From the NCBI RefSeq assembly GCF_036924745.1, contig NZ_JAZHSD010000001.1, forward strand, positions 5,270,001 through 5,334,000: a DNA stretch of 64,000 nt, read 5' to 3'. The stretch comes from Bradyrhizobium sp. AZCC 1693 (lineage in GTDB: Bacteria > Pseudomonadota > Alphaproteobacteria > Rhizobiales > Xanthobacteraceae). Under the pieces are notes generated by a model. That model did no database searches and was not told the DNA's origin. It was given only the letters and a program-made list of their open reading frames with translations. Each line of letters opens with the position of its first letter. The stretch's first letter is position 1. This document shows, piece after piece, positions 37,161 through 45,173 of the stretch. Made by a program: the position numbers and the translations under genes.

Positions 37161-38060
37161 ATGCTCTCCGTCGCCACGCTCTGGATTCCCTTCACCATCA
37201 TTGCTGCGCTGGGTCAGGTCGCCCGCAATGCGATGCAGCGGTCGTTGACGGGGCCGCTCGGGACCTGGGGCGCGACCAATATCCGCTTTCTGTTCGGCTT
37301 TCCGTTCTCGATCATCTTTTTTGCGGTTGTCATCGCTGTAACCGGCGACGGCGTGCCGTGGCCGACAGCCGCCTTCTGGCCGTGGCTGCTGCTCGGCGCG
37401 CTCAGCCAGATCGTCGGCACCGGCATGATGCTGCTGGCGATGAACGACCGGTCGTTCGTGGTGACGACGGCCTATCTGAAGACCGAGGCGATCCAGACCG
37501 CGATCTTCGGATTCATCTTTCTCAGCGACCATTTGACCGTGCTGAAGGTGATCGCGATCCTGATCGCCACTGCCGGCGTCGTCATCGCCGCGCTGCGCCC
37601 TGGCTCCGAGAAAGGCTTTGCGGATTTGAAGCCGACATTGCTGGGCCTCGCGGCTGCGGCGGCATTCGCGCTGTCGGCGGTCGGCTTTCGCGGCGCGGTC
37701 ATCGTCGTGCCCGGCGTCTCCTTCGTCACCGCGGCGTCGTATACGCTGGTGTTCGGCCTGTTCGTGCAGACACTGGTGTTGACGATTTATCTGCTCGTGC
37801 GCGCGCCCGACGTGCTGATGAAGATTTTCGGACTATGGCGGCCCTCGATGCTCGCGGGCTTCATGGGCGCATTCGCCTCGCAATTCTGGTTCCTGGCGCT
37901 CGCGCTGACGGTGGCCGCGAATGTGCGAACGCTGGCGCTGGTAGAGGTGCTGTTTGCGCAGGCCGTGGCGTACTATTCGTTCAAGCAGCCATTGTCGGCG
38001 CGTGAACTGATCGGCATCGTGCTGATTGTGGCGGGCGTCGCGCTGCTGGTGGCGGCTTGA
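37161..38060 (+). CDS. EamA/DMT-family transporter
   Basis: A 299-residue inner-membrane protein with about ten hydrophobic helices in two EamA halves. Motifs include GTWGATNIRFLFGFPFSIIF and the C-terminal LALVEVLFAQAVAYYSFKQP. It is a different lineage from the exporter at 22.1 kb. The substrate is unknown. The ATG at 37161 is used because the longer open frame would begin inside the MITE; no clear ribosome site precedes it. It ends nine bases before family C repeat 2. Confidence 0.85.
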   Translation: MLSVATLWIPFTIIAALGQVARNAMQRSLTGPLGTWGATNIRFLFGFPFSIIFFAVVIAVTGDGVPWPTAAFWPWLLLGALSQIVGTGMMLLAMNDRSFVVTTAYLKTEAIQTAIFGFIFLSDHLTVLKVIAILIATAGVVIAALRPGSEKGFADLKPTLLGLAAAAAFALSAVGFRGAVIVVPGVSFVTAASYTLVFGLFVQTLVLTIYLLVRAPDVLMKIFGLWRPSMLAGFMGAFASQFWFLALALTVAANVRTLALVEVLFAQAVAYYSFKQPLSARELIGIVLIVAGVALLVAA

Positions 38061-38093
38061 TAGGGGAATCGTAGATGGGGTAACGGGCCCCGG

Positions 38094-38169
38094 CCCGCCT
38101 TCCAAGCAAGCCGCGCTTGCTACGGCGCTGTTGGGTAGCGCGCTTCGCGCGGCTTGCTTGGAAGGCGGG
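38094..38169. repeat. Perfect 23-bp-arm palindrome inserted in IS110 copy 2
   Basis: Arms 38094-38116 (beginning CCCGCCTTCCAAGCAAGCC) and 38147-38169 are perfect inverted repeats around a 30-base centre. The stretch 38097-38179 is absent from copy 1, so it was gained here or lost there. CCC at both borders could be a three-base duplication. It looks like a REP-type or mobile palindrome. Confidence 0.75.
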
Positions 38170-38244
38170 CGGTCGTCCCTCACATTGATGGTGTTACGGA
38201 GTCAGAGGGATGAGCCTCGCTCCAAGCATCGAGGAGAGACGACC

Positions 38245-39273
38245 ATGAACCACTATGCCGGAATCGACGTGTCATTGGAATGCTCGAGCGTGTGTGTTGT
38301 TGACGCAAGCGGCAAGATTTTGCGCGAGGCCAGGGTGGCCAGCGAGCCGGAGGCGCTGATCGCCTGGTTCCGGCAGTCTGGCTTTGAGTTTGAGCGGATC
38401 GGGCTGGAAGCCGGGCCCTTGTCGCAATGGCTGTTTGCGGGGATGAAGGCGGCCGGCCTCGCCGTTGAGCTGCTCGAGACGCGGCACGTGCGGAAGGCGT
38501 TCGAGGCGATGCCGGTCAAGTCGGATCGCAACGATGCACGCGGGATTGCGCAACTGATGCGGCTGGGCTGGTTCCGGCCGGTGCACTGCAAATCGATCAG
38601 TGCGCAAGAGACCCGATCGCTGTTGACCGCCCGCAAGCTGGTGCAATCGAAGCTTCTCGACGTCGAGAACAGCCTGCGCGGGATCCTGCGCGGTTTTGGC
38701 CTCAAGGTTGGCAAGACGACCGGGCAGACTTTCGCGGGACGGATCGAGGAACTCGTGGACGGCCATCCGCACCTGCAAATGATCGCCAAGGCGCTGCTGG
38801 CGGTGCGAGCGGTGCTGCGGACCGAGTTCGCAGCTTTCGAGAAGCAAACCCGCAGGATGGTGCGGTCCGATACGCAGGCACGGCTGCTGACGTCAGTCCC
38901 GGCGGTCGGCCCGATCGTGGCGCTGACCTATGCCAGCGCAATCGACGATCCGACCCGGTTCAAATCGTCGAAGCAGGCAGGAGCCCATTTCGGGTTGACC
39001 CCGAAGAAGCATCAATCCGGTGAGACCGACTACACCGGCCGGATCAGCAAGATCGGTGACGCCTCGGTGCGCACGGCGCTCTATGAGGCTGCCAACGTCA
39101 TGCTGACCAAGCCGCTCAAGGGCTGTTCGCAATTGAAGAGCTGGGCCATGCGGATCAAAAAGCGCGCCGGCATGAGCAAAGCCAAGGTGGCGTTGGCGCG
39201 CCGGCTCGCGGTGATCATGCACCGCATGCTCGCCGACGGAACACCCTTCAACGCCGCTGCGGCGGCAGCCTAA
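38245..39273 (+). CDS. IS110-family transposase (DEDD recombinase), copy 2
   Basis: 342 residues, identical to copy 1 except for Leu in AVELLETRH. The DEDD motifs (YAGIDVS, GLEAGPL, KSDRNDARG) and the C-terminal transposase_20 region are intact. GAGGAGA precedes the ATG at 38245. An upstream extension of the open frame runs through the left end and the 83-bp palindrome and is not real. Near identity of the two copies indicates recent transposition. Confidence 0.95.
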   Translation: MNHYAGIDVSLECSSVCVVDASGKILREARVASEPEALIAWFRQSGFEFERIGLEAGPLSQWLFAGMKAAGLAVELLETRHVRKAFEAMPVKSDRNDARGIAQLMRLGWFRPVHCKSISAQETRSLLTARKLVQSKLLDVENSLRGILRGFGLKVGKTTGQTFAGRIEELVDGHPHLQMIAKALLAVRAVLRTEFAAFEKQTRRMVRSDTQARLLTSVPAVGPIVALTYASAIDDPTRFKSSKQAGAHFGLTPKKHQSGETDYTGRISKIGDASVRTALYEAANVMLTKPLKGCSQLKSWAMRIKKRAGMSKAKVALARRLAVIMHRMLADGTPFNAAAAAA

Positions 39274-39525
39274 CAGGGAGAAACAGCAGTTTTCGGGCGG
39301 GTCACGACACCAGGCCTTCTCGAAGCGAAGTCCCTTCGCCGGGACGATGGATCAGGTCAGGCCGTTGCCCACCAGGTCGCCTCGTGAGCACGCTCAACGT
39401 AGATTGGTCGACCTATCCTCTTCCAACCCCATCAGGTGGCGGCCCTGCGCCGACCCCGTACAGAAGCGAGACCCCGGCGGGCGGACAACGCAAAGGGATT
39501 GACTAATCGAGGCCCGTTACAGAAG
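39274..39525 (+). ncRNA. Putative bridge RNA region of IS110 copy 2
   Basis: The 252-base region downstream of the transposase. TTGCCCACC (39365-39373) is the complement of the target half right of the core (GGTGGGCAA). CGTAG (39398-39402) repeats the target half left of and including the core. CCCCATC (39427-39433) is the complement of the left end with one core base (GATGGGG). TACAGAAG (39459-39466) repeats the right end. Each pair surrounds a small hairpin (CGTG-AG-CACG; GGCG-loop-CGCC). This matches the target-binding and donor-binding internal loops known for IS110-family bridge RNAs. Transcript ends are not defined. Confidence 0.68.
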
Positions 39526-39631
39526 GGTGGGCAAAGGCGCGTTTGCGCCGTGCCCACCATCTTAGTCACCGGCAATCATTGTGAAATGGTGGGCACGCTT
39601 TCCGCTTTGCCCACCCTACGGAATCGGCGCG

Positions 39632-40105
39632 TCAATTCCGATCGTCGGGCAACACCGGGAGCGGGGAGACCTCGACGCCTTCGTCGATCAGCGCGCGCGC
39701 CTCGTCCGGCGAGGCCTCGCCGTAGATCGGGCGATGTTCGATATCGCCGTAATGCATCTTGCGCGCTTCGCTGGGGAAGCGTTCGCCGACATTGTCGGCA
39801 TTCTTCACGATGTGATCGCGCAGTTCCTTGAGCTTGGCGCGCAGTTCGCGCTCCTGCGCCATCAACAGCGGCGTCGATTCGGACGGCGCCGTCACTTCCG
39901 CAGGCGCGGCCGGCGCTGGCGCAGCGGCCTCGCGGCCCTTCTTGGTCACGATCTGCGGAGCCATGATGGCGCGCTCGACCTTCACCGAGCCGCAGTTGGG
40001 GCAGCTCACCAGCTTGCGCTTTTCCTGGCTCTCATAGGCCGCAGAGCTTTGAAACCAGCTTTCGAAAGCATGGCCCTTCTCGCAGCGAAGGTTGTAGCGG
40101 ATCAT
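39632..40105 (-). CDS. DUF1178 zinc-ribbon-like protein
   Basis: A 157-residue protein. The N-terminal part has the DUF1178 signature MIRYNLRCEKGHAFESWFQS followed by SCPNCGSVKVERAIMAP, a likely zinc site from CxxxH and CxxC. A Pro/Ala linker is followed by LRDHIVKNADNVGERFPSEA and KMHYGDIEHRPIYGEASP, also diagnostic. The function is unknown. It is the last gene of the comF-grxC-amidase-DUF1178 operon; its start overlaps the amidase stop by four bases. Confidence 0.9.
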   Translation of the reverse strand: MIRYNLRCEKGHAFESWFQSSAAYESQEKRKLVSCPNCGSVKVERAIMAPQIVTKKGREAAAPAPAAPAEVTAPSESTPLLMAQERELRAKLKELRDHIVKNADNVGERFPSEARKMHYGDIEHRPIYGEASPDEARALIDEGVEVSPLPVLPDDRN

Positions 40106-40980
40106 GCCGAGCCCCGGACGAGATGCAGATGCTCGGGGCCTGCCTTGGGATCGGCAATGCCGAAGCGCCTGCCGTGCTGCAGCGACGGCACGCTCCTGCG
40201 GGCCGCCTCGACCTTCGAAGTGTCGATCTCGGCAAGGAAAACGCCGGGCTCGACGCCGCCCTCGGCGAGAATTTCGCCCCAGGGTGCGATGATCAGCGAA
40301 TGGCCGTAGGTCTCGCGCTTGTTCTCATGCATGCCGGCCTGCGCCGCGGCGAACACGAAGCAGCCATTCTCGATCGCGCGGGCGCGCAGCAGCGTGTGCC
40401 AATGCGCCTCGCCGGTCTTTCTGGTGAATGCCGACGGCACCGTGAGGAACGACGCGCCGGCCTCGGCAAGCGCACGATACAGCGCTGGGAAGCGCACGTC
40501 GTAGCAGATCGTCAGCCCGATGCGGCCCCACGGCAGGTCCGAGATCACGGCCGTCTCGCCCGGCTGGTAATTGGCGGACTCGCGATAGCTCTCGCCGCCG
40601 GGCAGATCGATATCGAACATATGGATCTTGTCGTAGCTGGCGAGCAAATTGCCGTCGGGCCCGATCAGGAACGAGCGGTTGGCGGCGCGCTCCGGCGAAT
40701 AGCGCAGCGCCAGCGATCCGATATGGAGATGGATCTTCAATTCCGCCGCCAGTGCACGATAGCCCTTCAGCGACAGATCGTCTTCTTCCGATGCCAGATG
40801 CTCGAACAGCGCCTTGCGGTTCAGTTGCATCATGTTGCTCACCTCGGGCGTGAGCACGTAGTCCGCGCCTTGCGCCGCGGCCTCGCGGATCAGCCTGGTG
40901 CCCTGCTCGAGGCTCGGCTCGGGCAACAGCCCGGTGCGCATCTGCACCATGGCGGCGGTAAAGGTCGAGCCAGCGCTCAT
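40102..40980 (-). CDS. Carbon-nitrogen hydrolase (Nit/deaminated glutathione amidase type)
   Basis: A 292-residue nitrilase-superfamily amidase. The Glu-Lys-Cys triad is in VLTPEVSNMMQL, YDKIHMFDIDLPGG and LTICYDVRFPALYR. The IHMFDIDLPGG segment places it with Nit1/NIT2, which hydrolyse deaminated glutathione, rather than with nitrile hydrolases. That would be a metabolite-repair role next to a glutaredoxin gene. It overlaps grxC upstream and DUF1178 downstream by four bases each. Confidence 0.92.
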   Translation of the reverse strand: MSAGSTFTAAMVQMRTGLLPEPSLEQGTRLIREAAAQGADYVLTPEVSNMMQLNRKALFEHLASEEDDLSLKGYRALAAELKIHLHIGSLALRYSPERAANRSFLIGPDGNLLASYDKIHMFDIDLPGGESYRESANYQPGETAVISDLPWGRIGLTICYDVRFPALYRALAEAGASFLTVPSAFTRKTGEAHWHTLLRARAIENGCFVFAAAQAGMHENKRETYGHSLIIAPWGEILAEGGVEPGVFLAEIDTSKVEAARRSVPSLQHGRRFGIADPKAGPEHLHLVRGSA

Positions 40981-41249
40981 GAGGAGGCCTTTTCTCCCGC
41001 CAGCAGGCCATCGAGCCTGCCCGCGCGGTCCAGCGCGTAAAGCTCGTCACAGCCGCCGACATGGGTGATGCCGATGAATATCTGGGGAAAGGTCGAGCCG
41101 TGGCCGGCGCGATCGTACATCTGCTCGCGATAGGCCGGATCGGTCGCCACGTTCAATTCGGTGAACGCGGCATTCTTGCGCGTCAGCAGCGATTTGGCAG
41201 CGGTGCAATAGCCGCAGCCCGGGCGGGTGTAGATTTCAATGGCAGTCAT
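40977..41249 (-). CDS. grxC: Glutaredoxin 3
   Basis: A 90-residue dithiol glutaredoxin that reduces protein disulfides and mixed disulfides using glutathione. The active site is GCGYC (near residues 10-14; IYTRPGCGYCTAAKSLL), the cis-proline is in STFPQIFIG and the glutathione-binding GG is in HVGGCDELYAL. It lies 29 bases after comF and overlaps the next gene, so it is part of the same operon. Confidence 0.96.
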   Translation of the reverse strand: MTAIEIYTRPGCGYCTAAKSLLTRKNAAFTELNVATDPAYREQMYDRAGHGSTFPQIFIGITHVGGCDELYALDRAGRLDGLLAGEKASS

Positions 41250-41278
41250 GGCGCGCTCTGAGTTGGCAAGTGTTTGAA

Positions 41279-42088
41279 TTATATGGGAGCCCGGTGGCTG
41301 TCCACAACCCGCGCGAATACCAGCACGTCGACCTGCGCGGCTTTGGCACGCAGCAGCGCCCGGGCGCAGGCATCGGTCGTGGCGCCTGACGTCAAGACAT
41401 CGTCGATCAGGACGACGCGACGGCCCTGGATATCAGCCATGCGATCGGCGGCGACCTTGAAGGCGCCCTGCACATTGCTGGCGCGTTGCGGCCGGGACAG
41501 GCCGATCTGCTGCTCGGTCGCGCGGATGCGGCGAAGCGCCTCGGAGGCCAGTTTGACGCCGCTTTGGCGCGAAATCACTCGCGCCAGCGCGCCGGACTGA
41601 TTATAGCGGCGGCTCCAGCCGCGCCGCCAGTGCAGCGGAACCGGCACCAGCACGTCGGCCTCATCGAGCAATTCCTGACCGGCGCGAGCCATCCAGCGCC
41701 CCATCGCGGGCGCCAGATCCGTGCGGTCCTGGTATTTCAGCGAATGAACCAGCGTACGGGCGACATCGTCATAGCGCACCGCGGCGCGGGCGCGCTGGTA
41801 TGCCGGTGGGCTGGCGATCGCCTCCATCGACAGCAATTCCGGACCCGGATCATAGACGAAGGGAATGCCGAGCCGCGGACAGAACGGCGGTGCGATGAAC
41901 GACAATTTCGCCCAGCATGCCGCGCAGACACCCTCGCCATCGACCGGCTCGCGGCAGGAAACGCACAGCGTCGGCAGCGCGATGTCGAGCGCGAGCCGCG
42001 GCAGATGCGCGAACGCGTCGCGGCAGGCGCCGAGCGCGCCGCGCAGATGGCTGGAGATGGAGCGTGGTGGTGATGCCTTGGCGTCCAT
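41279..42088 (-). CDS. comF: ComF-family phosphoribosyltransferase-like protein
   Basis: A 269-residue cytoplasmic protein. The N-terminal four-Cys zinc module is TLCVSCREPVDGEGVCAACW. The C-terminal phosphoribosyltransferase domain has the PRPP loop VVLIDDVLTSGATTDACARA. Homologues are needed for DNA uptake in competent bacteria, but in rhizobia the role is unproven. It is the first gene of the four-gene operon on this strand. Confidence 0.93.
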   Translation of the reverse strand: MDAKASPPRSISSHLRGALGACRDAFAHLPRLALDIALPTLCVSCREPVDGEGVCAACWAKLSFIAPPFCPRLGIPFVYDPGPELLSMEAIASPPAYQRARAAVRYDDVARTLVHSLKYQDRTDLAPAMGRWMARAGQELLDEADVLVPVPLHWRRGWSRRYNQSGALARVISRQSGVKLASEALRRIRATEQQIGLSRPQRASNVQGAFKVAADRMADIQGRRVVLIDDVLTSGATTDACARALLRAKAAQVDVLVFARVVDSHRAPI

Positions 42089-42138
42089 CGGGCGAGGCTA
42101 GCGCTGGCGGGCAGCATGCTCAAGCGGCAAAGCAATGA

Positions 42139-42277
42139 CTCGTGCCCCGGATGCAGCGCATCACGCCGCACTCGCGGCGTGATGCGCTGCTAAGCCGGGG
42201 CCCAAGCTGGACCGCAAAGAAATGGGTCCCGGCTCTGCGGAGCAGCGTTGCACGCTGCACCGCGTCCGGGACACGAG
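42139..42277. repeat. Palindromic intergenic repeat, family E, copy 1
   Basis: CTCGTGCCCCGGATGCAGCG at the left and CGCGTCCGGGACACGAG at the right form the outer arms. The inner pair GCCGGGGCCCAAG and GGGTCCCGGCTC completes a long imperfect hairpin. An extra GCATCACGCCGC...GCGGCGTGATGC hairpin lies in the left half. This family is typical of Bradyrhizobium intergenic regions. Confidence 0.75.
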
Positions 42278-42317
42278 TTTGGATTGCCACCCATTGGCAG
42301 CCAGCGTACCAACCAGC

Positions 42318-43163
42318 ATGGTTTCGAACCCGGCTGCCGCACCCATCCTGTTCGACCGCGCGCTGTTGCGTGCGCGGATGGAACGCGCGCGGCGTGGCGG
42401 GCCGGCGACGTTTCTGCTCGATCGCATCCGGGAGGATATGGAGGAGCGGCTGCAGGCGGTGACGCGGAATTTTGCCGATGTCGCCGATATCTGGACGCCG
42501 GGCGAATTGCTGCGAATGCCCATCGCCGATCGCTTTCAGTCGATCAGGCGCATCGATCCCGATCAATCGGAAACGCTGCGCTTGCCGTCGCAATCGCTCG
42601 ACCTCGCCGTCTCTGCGCTCGCATTCCAGTTCGTCAACGATCTCCCCGGCGTGCTGGCGCAAATCCGCCGCGCGCTCAGACCCGACGGGCTGTTGCTGGC
42701 GGCGATGATCGGCGGCGACACCTTGACGGAGCTCAGGCAATCCTTTGCGGCAGCAGAAGCCGAATGCGAGGGCGGGGTATCGCCGCGGGTCGCGCCGTTT
42801 GCGGATTTGCGCGATATCGGCAGCCTCTTGCAGCGCGCGGGGCTGGCGCTGCCGGTCACCGACGTCGATCGCGTCGTGGTGCGCTATGACAGTGCGTTTG
42901 CGCTGATGGCCGATCTGAGGCGGATGGGCGCGACCAATATCCTGGTCGAGCGGCGGCGGACGCCGACCCGCCGCGCCACCATGCTGCGGATGGCGCAAAT
43001 CTACGGCGAGCGTTTTGCCGACGCGGACGGCCGCATCCGCGCGACTTTCGATCTTGTCTGGCTGTCCGGCTGGGCGCCGCATGAGAGCCAGCCGAAGCCG
43101 CTGCGTCCGGGCTCGGCGAAAGCGAGTTTGGAAGCGGCGGTGAAGAAAACTGCTCCCAAATAG
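42318..43163 (+). CDS. Methyltransferase-domain protein (BioC/NDUFAF5-like)
   Basis: About 281 residues resembling the alphaproteobacterial relatives of mitochondrial NDUFAF5: it opens LFDRALLRARMERARRGGPA and TFLLDRIREDMEERL. The following SAM-binding region is degenerate (no clear GxGxG; FADVADIWTPGELL). Later segments include ALAFQFVNDLPGVLAQIRRA, LRPDGLLLAAMIGGDTL and a C-terminal RRATMLRMAQIYGERFAD. NDUFAF5 modifies a complex I subunit; whether this protein does so is inference. The ATG at 42318 (MVSNPAAAP) is used since the longer frame runs through repeat E1. GC-rich and well conserved. Confidence 0.82.
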   Translation: MVSNPAAAPILFDRALLRARMERARRGGPATFLLDRIREDMEERLQAVTRNFADVADIWTPGELLRMPIADRFQSIRRIDPDQSETLRLPSQSLDLAVSALAFQFVNDLPGVLAQIRRALRPDGLLLAAMIGGDTLTELRQSFAAAEAECEGGVSPRVAPFADLRDIGSLLQRAGLALPVTDVDRVVVRYDSAFALMADLRRMGATNILVERRRTPTRRATMLRMAQIYGERFADADGRIRATFDLVWLSGWAPHESQPKPLRPGSAKASLEAAVKKTAPK

Positions 43164-43218
43164 ACCACCTAAAGCGGGATGAGATCAGGTTGGGCCGTGA
43201 CGACGGAGCATTTTTCTT

Positions 43219-43345
43219 CTCGTGCCCCGGACGCAAGCAGCACGAGTGCTGCGAGCCGGCCCCATTCTACTTTGCATGGGGTTGTTTTCGCGATTTTGTG
43301 TCTGGGCTCTGCGCGCCGCCGAAGAGGCGCTGCGCATGACACCTC
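43219..43345. repeat. Degenerate family E palindrome, copy 2
   Basis: TCTCGTGCCCCGGACGCAAG starts the element and GAGCCGGCCCCATTC is the inner arm. The right half (GGGCTCTGCGCGCCGC then GATGACA) is decayed. It lies between the methyltransferase and mutT genes, which converge. Confidence 0.5.
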
Positions 43346-43754
43346 ACATCAACAAATCGATCAAATGCGGGATCAGCGGAATGTCCGCGGGCGGCATCGG
43401 GTAGTCGCGCAGCTTGTTGGCGCGGACCCAGGCCAGTTGCTGGCCCTCGCGCGCCGTCACCATGCCCTCCCAGCGCCGGCAGATGTAAAGCGGCATCAGC
43501 AAATGAAAGCTGTCACAGGCGTAGCTGGCAAAAGTCAGCGGCGCGAGGCACGGCTCGCTGACGTCGATCCCGATCTCCTCATGAAGTTCGCGTATCAGCG
43601 TCTGCTCCGGCCGTTCGCCGGGCTCGACCTTGCCGCCGGGAAATTCCCACAGCCCCGCCAGCGCCTTGCCTCCGGGGCGCTGCGCGATCAGCACCCGCTT
43701 GTCGACGTCGACCAGCGCGCAGGCGACCACGAGAGTGAGCTTGATGTCAGCCAT
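43344..43754 (-). CDS. mutT: 8-oxo-dGTP diphosphatase
   Basis: A 136-residue Nudix hydrolase that removes oxidised dGTP from the nucleotide pool and so prevents A-to-C transversions. The Nudix box is complete: GGKVEPGERPEQTLIRELHE followed by EIGI. The substrate segment WEFPGGK and the C-terminal LAWVRANKLRDYPMPPADIP are as in MutT. It is located 15 bases after argJ on the same strand, the arrangement usual in Bradyrhizobium. Confidence 0.95.
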   Translation of the reverse strand: MADIKLTLVVACALVDVDKRVLIAQRPGGKALAGLWEFPGGKVEPGERPEQTLIRELHEEIGIDVSEPCLAPLTFASYACDSFHLLMPLYICRRWEGMVTAREGQQLAWVRANKLRDYPMPPADIPLIPHLIDLLM

Positions 43755-43769
43755 GCGCCGCTGTCTCGC

Positions 43770-45011
43770 TTACGAGCGATAGTCGCCGTTGATCGCGACA
43801 TATTCCTTGGTGAGGTCGCAGGTCAGCACGCGGTCACGGCCCTTGCCGAGACCCAACGCGACCTTGATCTGGATCTTCGGATTTTTCATCACCGCGGAAA
43901 CCTCGGCCTCGTTGTAGGACGGATCGCGCGCGCCGCTTTTCGCGACGCGAATGCCGTTGAACGAGATCGAAAGCTTGTCGCGGTTGGCGGGCTCGCCGGC
44001 CTTGCCGACCGCCATCACCACGCGGCCCCAATTGGCGTCCTCGCCGGCGATCGCCGTCTTCACCAGCGGCGAATTCGCGATCGACATGGCGATCTTGCGC
44101 GCCGAGGTCTTGGTGGTCGCGCCTTCGACGACCACCTCGACCAGCTTGCGCGCGCCTTCGCCGTCGCGGGCCACCTGTTCGGCAAGGTTGGCCAGTACCT
44201 CGTAGAAGGCTTTGGCGAACGCCGTCAGCCTGGGATCGCTGGCGCGGCTGATCTTCGGCGCGCCGTCGGCAGCGGCAGCGCCGGTCGCGAAGGCCAACAG
44301 CGTATCCGATGTCGAGGTGTCGCTGTCGATGGTGATGGCGTTGAAGGTGTCCTCGACGCCGCTCTTGAGCAGCGACTGCAGCACGGCCGACGACAGCGGC
44401 GCGTCGGTGAACACAAAGGACAGCATGGTCGCCATGTCGGGCATGATCATGCCGGCGCCCTTGGCCATGCCGTTGATGGTCACCTTGGTCTTGCCGAGCT
44501 TCACCGTGGCGGTTGCGACCTTCGGGAACGTATCGGTGGTCATGATCGCCTTGGCAGCAGCCATCCAGTGGTCGGGCGTGGCGGCCTCGGCCAGCGTCGC
44601 CAGCACGCCGTCGAACTTGGTGGCGTCGAGCGGCTCGCCGATCACGCCGGTGGAGGCGAGGAACACGTCGGAGGTCGCGCAGCCGACCGCCTTCGCTGCG
44701 GTTTGCGCGGTCAGCGCCGTCGACTGCTTGCCGGTCTTGCCGGTGAATGCGTTGGCGTTGCCGGAATTCACCACCAGCGCGCGGGCTTGTCCGCGGCCGA
44801 GCTTCGCGCGGCACCATTCGACGGGAGCGGACGGGCATTTCGATTTGGTGAAGACGCCGGCTACCGTGGTGCCCTTGTCCATGACGGCGAGCAGCACGTC
44901 GGTACGCCCCTTGTAGCGGATGCCGGCGGCGGCGGTCGCGAGCTTCACGCCCGCAATCGCCGGCATCTCGGGGACATCGGTCGGGGCGAGGGGGGAGATG
45001 GTGGTGGACAT
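43770..45011 (-). CDS. argJ: Bifunctional glutamate N-acetyltransferase / amino-acid acetyltransferase
   Basis: ArgJ recycles the acetyl group from N-acetylornithine to glutamate in arginine synthesis. 413 residues. The self-cleavage and nucleophile motif is [18 protein letters not shown], where cleavage before the Thr of ATML creates the two subunits. [15 protein letters not shown] and the C-terminal [11 protein letters not shown] are also typical. The ATG at 45011 ([10 protein letters not shown]) is the family start. The sequence before it is family B repeat 2. mutT follows, likely co-transcribed. Confidence 0.97.
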   Translation of the reverse strand: MSTTISPLAPTDVPEMPAIAGVKLATAAAGIRYKGRTDVLLAVMDKGTTVAGVFTKSKCPSAPVEWCRAKLGRGQARALVVNSGNANAFTGKTGKQSTALTAQTAAKAVGCATSDVFLASTGVIGEPLDATKFDGVLATLAEAATPDHWMAAAKAIMTTDTFPKVATATVKLGKTKVTINGMAKGAGMIMPDMATMLSFVFTDAPLSSAVLQSLLKSGVEDTFNAITIDSDTSTSDTLLAFATGAAAADGAPKISRASDPRLTAFAKAFYEVLANLAEQVARDGEGARKLVEVVVEGATTKTSARKIAMSIANSPLVKTAIAGEDANWGRVVMAVGKAGEPANRDKLSISFNGIRVAKSGARDPSYNEAEVSAVMKNPKIQIKVALGLGKGRDRVLTCDLTKEYVAINGDYRS

Positions 45012-45046
45012 GCGGGCAAATCCAAGAGCGACAAGACAAAATGGAT

Positions 45047-45142
45047 CGTCATGGCCGGGCTTGTCCCGGCCATCCACGTCTTCACCAGCTATCGATGAAG
45101 CTCTTAAGACGTGGATGCCCGGCACAAGGCCGGGCATGACGT
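45047..45142. repeat. Palindromic intergenic repeat, family B, copy 2
   Basis: CGTCATGGCCGGGCTTGTCC and CCGGCCATCCACGTC face GACGTGGATGCCCGGC and GCCGGGCATGACGTC. It lies between the parvulin gene and argJ, both on the minus strand. Confidence 0.85.
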
Positions 45143-45173
45143 CTTATTACTGAACTATGAGTGCGAAGTCGAT

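Larger units (their letters stand above)
38075..39525 (+). mobile_element. IS110-family element (IS1111-like), copy 2, 1451 bp
   Basis: Same element as copy 1 in opposite orientation: ATGGGGTAACGGGCC start, GGCCCGTTACAGAAG end, transposase intact. It is exactly 83 bp longer because of a perfect palindromic insertion (38097-38179) between the left end and the transposase. The left junction reads TCGT-AG-ATGGGG, the right junction ACAGA-AG-GGTGGG, and the empty site must have been TCGT-AG-GGTGGG, giving a two-base AG core. Confidence 0.9.
38069..39622. repeat. Palindromic repeat family C, copy 2, split by an IS110 element
   Basis: The first bases TCGTAG (38069-38074) and the rest, GGTGGGCAAAGGCGCG to CTTTGCCCACCCTACGG (39526-39622), rejoin into a complete palindrome once the element is removed. 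The uninterrupted outer arm (39604-39620) shows what the target arm looked like: CGTAGGGTGGGCAAAG when read on the minus strand. Confidence 0.82.

Noticed and set aside
22122..38060. The two EamA transporters as a duplicated pair made by the IS elements
   Set aside because: Their sequences are clearly different subfamilies, and both lie outside the ends of the inverted IS pair or beside it without shared nucleotide stretches.
38026..38244. Upstream extension of the IS110 transposase frame in copy 2
   Set aside because: It reads through the end of the preceding transporter gene, the IS left end and the inserted palindrome; copy 1 lacks most of it, and the ATG at 38245 has a good ribosome site.
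43179..45098. A 639-codon open frame on the plus strand across mutT and argJ
   Set aside because: It is antisense to two clear genes. Long antisense frames are common in GC-rich codon-biased DNA, and the translation has no recognisable domain.
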